Assembly: GCF_036634175.1 (NCBI RefSeq)
Contig: NZ_JAZIFX010000001.1
Coordinates: 868,001 to 932,000 of the forward strand
From: Streptomyces sp. P9-A2
GTDB taxonomy: Bacteria; Actinomycetota; Actinomycetes; Streptomycetales; Streptomycetaceae
Reading direction: 5' to 3'
Length of the DNA stretch: 64,000 nucleotides
In this document: positions 60,772 through 64,000 of the stretch, piece by piece
Numbering within the stretch: position 1 is the stretch's first letter
Layout: the number at the start of each line of letters is the position of its first letter
Translations under genes and position numbers: made by a program
The notes under the pieces: model-generated
Databases searched by the model: none
What the model was told of the DNA's origin: nothing
What the model saw: the letters and a program-made list of their open reading frames with translations, nothing else

Positions 60772-60800
60772 GGGGCCCGGTCCTTTGGGACGGGCCCCTG
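60772..60800. terminator. bidirectional terminator after the esterase
   Basis: AGGGGCCCG and CGGGCCCCT form a 9-bp stem around an 11-nt loop between two convergent genes. Confidence 0.7.
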
Positions 60801-60804
60801 CGCC

Positions 60805-60987
60805 TCAGCGGCCCAGCTCCTTGCGCGAAACGCGGCGCAGCCTGCTCCGCTGCGAGGGGTCCAGGGTGAGGTACGCGGCGGCCGGGACTCCCAGGATGAT
60901 CAGGAGCGCCGCCCACCAGGGCAGCCAGATGAACAGAATGAGCCCGGCCGCCACACCTCCCACGGCGATCTTGGCATTCTTCGACAT
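60805..60987 (-). CDS. small membrane protein
   Basis: 60 residues with GAAGGAGG upstream of ATG 60987. Two close hydrophobic helices: AVGGVAAGLILFIWLPWW and AALLIILGVPAAAYLTL, then a basic tail RSRLRRVSRKELGR. Function unknown; similar tiny proteins are common in Streptomyces. Confidence 0.75.
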   Translation of the reverse strand: MSKNAKIAVGGVAAGLILFIWLPWWAALLIILGVPAAAYLTLDPSQRSRLRRVSRKELGR

Positions 60988-61289
60988 GGTGTCGCCTCCT
61001 TCGCGGCCACTGCCGCTCTCTGTCCTGAAAACGGCCCCGCGCTCCCGACGGTTCCGACCGCGACCCTGAGACGTCCCTGAGGTTCGCCCCCTAGGGTTGC
61101 CTCAGAGACCGCCGTCGAATCCCGAATCCCGAATCCCGAATCGTCGGCTCGCCGGCCCTTCGGGACGGAGCACGACCGCGTGTCCATGGTGTCCCAGTTC
61201 ACATCTCAGGCATACCCGGCCGACCGCGGCCGTGCTGTACTCTCGGCGACTCCTACCCCACTAGTCAAGTTTGATGAATCAAGGATTCC
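60988..61289. other. intergenic region with heptamer repeats
   Basis: Contains CGAATCC repeated three times plus CGAATCG (61116-61143). No gene seen. AAGGA before 61290 serves the helicase gene. Confidence 0.6.
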
Positions 61290-64000
61290 GTGAGCGCTGC
61301 GCAGACGACTCCCGCGTTCCCCTCCCCCACCCAGTACACCGACCTGGCCCGCTGCTCCGCCGTGTTCGTCCCCGGCGACCCCGCCCGCACCGGCCGCATG
61401 GCCTTCTGGCGGCCCGACGGGTCGGCTCCCCCTGCCGTGAACACGGCGCAGGTCGAGGAGCTGACCGTCGTCGTGCCCGGCGGCGAGGGGGTGGAGGCGG
61501 TGAGCGTCCCCGCGGTGCTGCTGCCGGTGCGTGCCGCCCTGCCCGTCCTCACGCGCGCACGGGCCGACGGTGCCGGGCACCCGGCCGCCGTCTTCTGGGG
61601 TACCGCCGCCGTGCACGCACTGCGTCTGGTGGCGCGCGGGCTGCTCCTGCCGGGACTGTCCCCGGCCGGTCACGACGCCTGGCGCACGGGCCCGCTGGAC
61701 GCGGAGGACATCGAGGCCGTGCGCCGGCTCGCCGCCGCGATGCCGCCCGAGGCGCACGCCCAGCCGCTGGACGGCACCGGGCCCCTGCGGCTGCCCGACC
61801 CCGAACGGCTGCTGCGCGCCTTCCTCGACGCGGTCGCCGACGCCCTGCCCCGCTCCCCCGCCGCGCCTCTGGTGACCGGTTCCCCCGCCTTCGCCGTGCC
61901 CGAGCCGCAGCACCTGCCCGAACTGCGTGACTGGGCCGCCGACGTGGCCGCGGGTCACGACGCGGGCGTACGTCTGTCGCTGCGCATCGAAGTGCACGGC
62001 CTCACCGACGCGCCGGAGACCTGGGCCGCGCCGAAGAAGCAGGCGACGCATGGTGCCACGGACCACGCCGGTCCCGCCCTCCACCCCATCGACGACGGCG
62101 CCGACGTCACGTTCCGGGCCGTGCTCCAGGTGCACGGCGTGAGCGATCCCTCGCTCGTCGCGGACGCCACCGATGTGTGGGCCGGGGCCGCGGAAGGCCA
62201 GGACGGCCCGGTCGGCTCAGCCGGCCCGGTCGGCTCAGCCGGCCCGGATGGCGGCTTCGGGCCGCGGGCCCGGATGGACACGCTGCTCGCGCTGCGCCGG
62301 GCCGCCCGCGCCTGGGCCCCGCTCGCACCCCTGCTGTCGGCGACCGTGCCCGACGCGGTCGAACTCGCCGACGAGGAGATCACCGAGCTCCTCGGGGAGG
62401 GCGCGCGGGCGCTCGCGGCCGCGGGCGTCGACGTGCACTGGCCCAAGGAGCTGATCCGCGAACTGACCACCCGCGCGGAGATCGGTCCCGCCGACGAGGA
62501 GCGGCCACCCGGCCGGGCAGGCTTCAAGGGCACCTCTCAGCGACCGTCCTTCCTGTCGGCCGACGCGCTGCTCGCCTTCGACTGGTCGTTCGCCCTGGGC
62601 GACCGGACGCTCACCCGCGCGGAGCTGGACCGGCTCGCGGAGACCAAACGCCCCGTCGTGCGGCTGCGCGACCAGTGGGTGCTGATCGATCCCCAGGAGG
62701 TGCTCCGTGCCCGTGCGCGCCGGGACCACGAGGTCACGCCCGTCGACGCGCTCGGCGCGGCCCTGACCGGCTCGGTGGAGGTGGACGGCCGCCGGTTCGA
62801 GGTGCGCCCCACCGGCCGGCTGGCGACCCTGCGGGACCGGCTCGCGGAGCCCGAGTCCCAGGAGCCCGTCCCGCAGCCCGCGGCCCTCGCCGCCACGCTG
62901 CGGGACTACCAGCGGCGCGGGCTGAACTGGCTGGCCCACATGACGTCCGTGGGCCTGGGCTGCTGTCTCGCCGACGACATGGGCCTCGGCAAGACGATCA
63001 CCCTGATCGCCCTGCATCTGCACCGGCAGTCCGACCCCGCGTCCGCCGGGCCCACCCTCGTGGTCTGCCCGACCTCCCTGATGGGCAACTGGCAGCGGGA
63101 GATCGAACGGTTCGCGCCGGGCACCGAGGTGCGCCGCTTCCACGGTGCGCGCCGCTCACTGGACGGTGTGGCCGACGGCGAGTTCGTGCTCACCACGTAC
63201 GGCACCATGCGCCTGGACGCTCCCCGGCTCGCCGAGGTGCCCTGGGGGATGGTCGTCGCCGACGAGGCACAGCACGTGAAGAATCCGTACGCGGCGACGG
63301 CCCGGCAGTTGCGGTCCATCGACGCACGCGCGCGCGTGGCGCTCACCGGCACGCCGGTGGAGAACAACCTCTCGGAGCTGTGGGCCATCCTCGACTGGAC
63401 GACGCCCGGGCTGCTGGGCCGGCTCGGCACCTTCCGCAGGCGGTACGCGGATGCCGTGGAGGGTGGGACGGACCCTGCCGCGGCGGAGCGGCTGGCCCGG
63501 CTGGTACGGCCGTTCCTGCTGCGCCGCCGCAAGTCGGACCCGGGAATCGCGCCCGAGCTGCCGCCGAAGACGGAGACCGACCACGCGGTGTCACTCACGC
63601 AGGAGCAGACGGCGCTGTACGAGGCCGTGGTCCGCGAGGCCCTGGCCGAGATCTCCGGCGCTTCCGGCGTCTCCGGGACCGACGGCATGGCGCGGCGGGG
63701 AATGATCGTGAAGCTGCTGACCGGGCTGAAGCAGATCTGCAACCATCCGGCGCAGTTCCTCAAGGAGGAGCGACCGGCGATCGCGGGGCGGTCCGGGAAG
63801 CTCGAACTGCTCGACGAACTCCTCGACACCGTGCTCGCCGAGCAGGCCTGCGTGCTGGTCTTCACGCAGTACGTGCAGATGGCGCGGCTGCTGGAGCGGC
63901 ACCTCGCCGCGCGGGGTGTGCCGTCGCAGTTCCTGCACGGCGGGACACCGGTCGCCGAACGCGAGGCGATGGTGCGGCGCTTCCAGGACGGCGAGGTCCC
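61290..64000 (+). CDS. SNF2-family DEAD/DEAH-box helicase, 3' partial
   Basis: At least 903 residues from GTG 61290, running off the right edge. The N-terminal 520 residues are the SNF2-associated region seen in bacterial members. Helicase motifs: I DDMGLGKT (562-569), Ia TLVVCPTSLMGNWQREIERF, II DEAQ (658-661), III ALTGTPVENNLSELWAILDW, and the start of the second RecA domain (VLVFTQYVQMARLLERHLA). Bacterial SNF2 proteins of this type are often followed by a SWIM zinc-finger gene, which would lie outside the window. It is likely a DNA translocase involved in nucleic-acid remodelling or repair. Confidence 0.93.
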   Translation, partial: MSAAQTTPAFPSPTQYTDLARCSAVFVPGDPARTGRMAFWRPDGSAPPAVNTAQVEELTVVVPGGEGVEAVSVPAVLLPVRAALPVLTRARADGAGHPAAVFWGTAAVHALRLVARGLLLPGLSPAGHDAWRTGPLDAEDIEAVRRLAAAMPPEAHAQPLDGTGPLRLPDPERLLRAFLDAVADALPRSPAAPLVTGSPAFAVPEPQHLPELRDWAADVAAGHDAGVRLSLRIEVHGLTDAPETWAAPKKQATHGATDHAGPALHPIDDGADVTFRAVLQVHGVSDPSLVADATDVWAGAAEGQDGPVGSAGPVGSAGPDGGFGPRARMDTLLALRRAARAWAPLAPLLSATVPDAVELADEEITELLGEGARALAAAGVDVHWPKELIRELTTRAEIGPADEERPPGRAGFKGTSQRPSFLSADALLAFDWSFALGDRTLTRAELDRLAETKRPVVRLRDQWVLIDPQEVLRARARRDHEVTPVDALGAALTGSVEVDGRRFEVRPTGRLATLRDRLAEPESQEPVPQPAALAATLRDYQRRGLNWLAHMTSVGLGCCLADDMGLGKTITLIALHLHRQSDPASAGPTLVVCPTSLMGNWQREIERFAPGTEVRRFHGARRSLDGVADGEFVLTTYGTMRLDAPRLAEVPWGMVVADEAQHVKNPYAATARQLRSIDARARVALTGTPVENNLSELWAILDWTTPGLLGRLGTFRRRYADAVEGGTDPAAAERLARLVRPFLLRRRKSDPGIAPELPPKTETDHAVSLTQEQTALYEAVVREALAEISGASGVSGTDGMARRGMIVKLLTGLKQICNHPAQFLKEERPAIAGRSGKLELLDELLDTVLAEQACVLVFTQYVQMARLLERHLAARGVPSQFLHGGTPVAEREAMVRRFQDGEV

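Noticed and set aside
61081..61143. Heptamer repeats as an origin or iteron array
   Set aside because: Only four copies, one imperfect, without DnaA boxes nearby; simple slippage is more likely.
1..64000. CRISPR array
   Set aside because: No regularly spaced repeats of 20-40 bp with unique spacers were seen; all repeats are short tandem or inverted units.
1..64000. tRNA or rRNA genes
   Set aside because: No cloverleaf-like segment ending in CCA context or conserved T-loop GGTTCGANTCC, and no rRNA core sequences were noticed.

Overview
The window is chromosomal DNA of a Streptomyces-type actinomycete. GC content is very high, GTG and TTG starts are common, shadow ORFs are long, and several genes look leaderless. 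Many families are typical of the genus: DUF305, DUF4142, DUF5134, DUF5709, DUF5997, DUF6214, DUF6397, DUF6421, an LVIVD-repeat protein and an orphan roadblock protein. Only one in-frame TTA codon was found in the genes I accept. No rRNA, tRNA, CRISPR array, prophage or intact insertion sequence was seen. The left edge cuts the 5' end of a secreted endonuclease/exonuclease/phosphatase gene, and the right edge cuts a SNF2-family helicase gene.

Layout. 1-9.3 kb: secreted EEP hydrolase, etfB-etfA, a decayed thioredoxin/DUF4395 pair, PlsC-type acyltransferase, transglutaminase-like protein behind a large inverted repeat, a MITE-like element, and a DUF6421 - SDR - threonine aldolase operon. 9.5-17.7 kb: GDPD, GNAT, VOC protein, FUSC-MarR operon with a clear operator, DUF5134, orphan M56 peptidase, PAP2 phosphatase and a TetR regulator. 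17.7-25.6 kb: secreted proteins (LVIVD repeat, DUF305 lipoprotein, PL3 pectate lyase), DUF6214, BNR/YVTN repeat protein, uracil-DNA glycosylase and an N-acetylglucosamine-kinase-like protein. 25.6-31.8 kb: CbiX-like chelatase, HAD hydrolase between remnants of a lactonase and a GH127 gene, DUF4142, and a divergent pair made of a LysR effector domain lacking its DNA-binding domain and a DUF5997 protein. 32-35.2 kb: S41 lipoprotein, an IS6-family scar, a MerR/sliding-clamp fusion, and a second MITE-like element. 35.3-41.5 kb: CPA2 antiporter with its TrkA-C subunit, two tandem-domain universal stress proteins, two truncated pseudogenes joined by a deletion, YjbQ, and a flavin monooxygenase. 41.5-48.9 kb: MltG-like protein, an ABC exporter with a divergent MarR regulator, and a heterodimeric ABC exporter. 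49.2-64 kb: DUF5709, type B L31, membrane hydrolase, Ski2-like helicase with TesB, DUF6397, roadblock protein, F420-type oxidoreductase, methyltransferase, membrane-anchored Mrr nuclease, tannase-like esterase, and the SNF2 helicase.

Most genes are ordinary chromosomal housekeeping or accessory genes. The most unusual content is regulatory and evolutionary. Several palindromic operators sit on recognisable promoters. Two short terminal-inverted-repeat elements are present. There is a cluster of gene scars (thioredoxin/DUF4395, lactonase, GH127, IS6, SRPBCC, aldo/keto reductase) and a premature amber codon inside the MltG tail. The two subunits of one ABC exporter carry complementary motif losses. 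I found no convincing new multi-gene defence or biosynthetic system. The strongest candidates for new biology are the MerR/clamp fusion, the split LysR-type pair, and the DUF6421 operon. Family names are from memory of protein families; no database search was possible.
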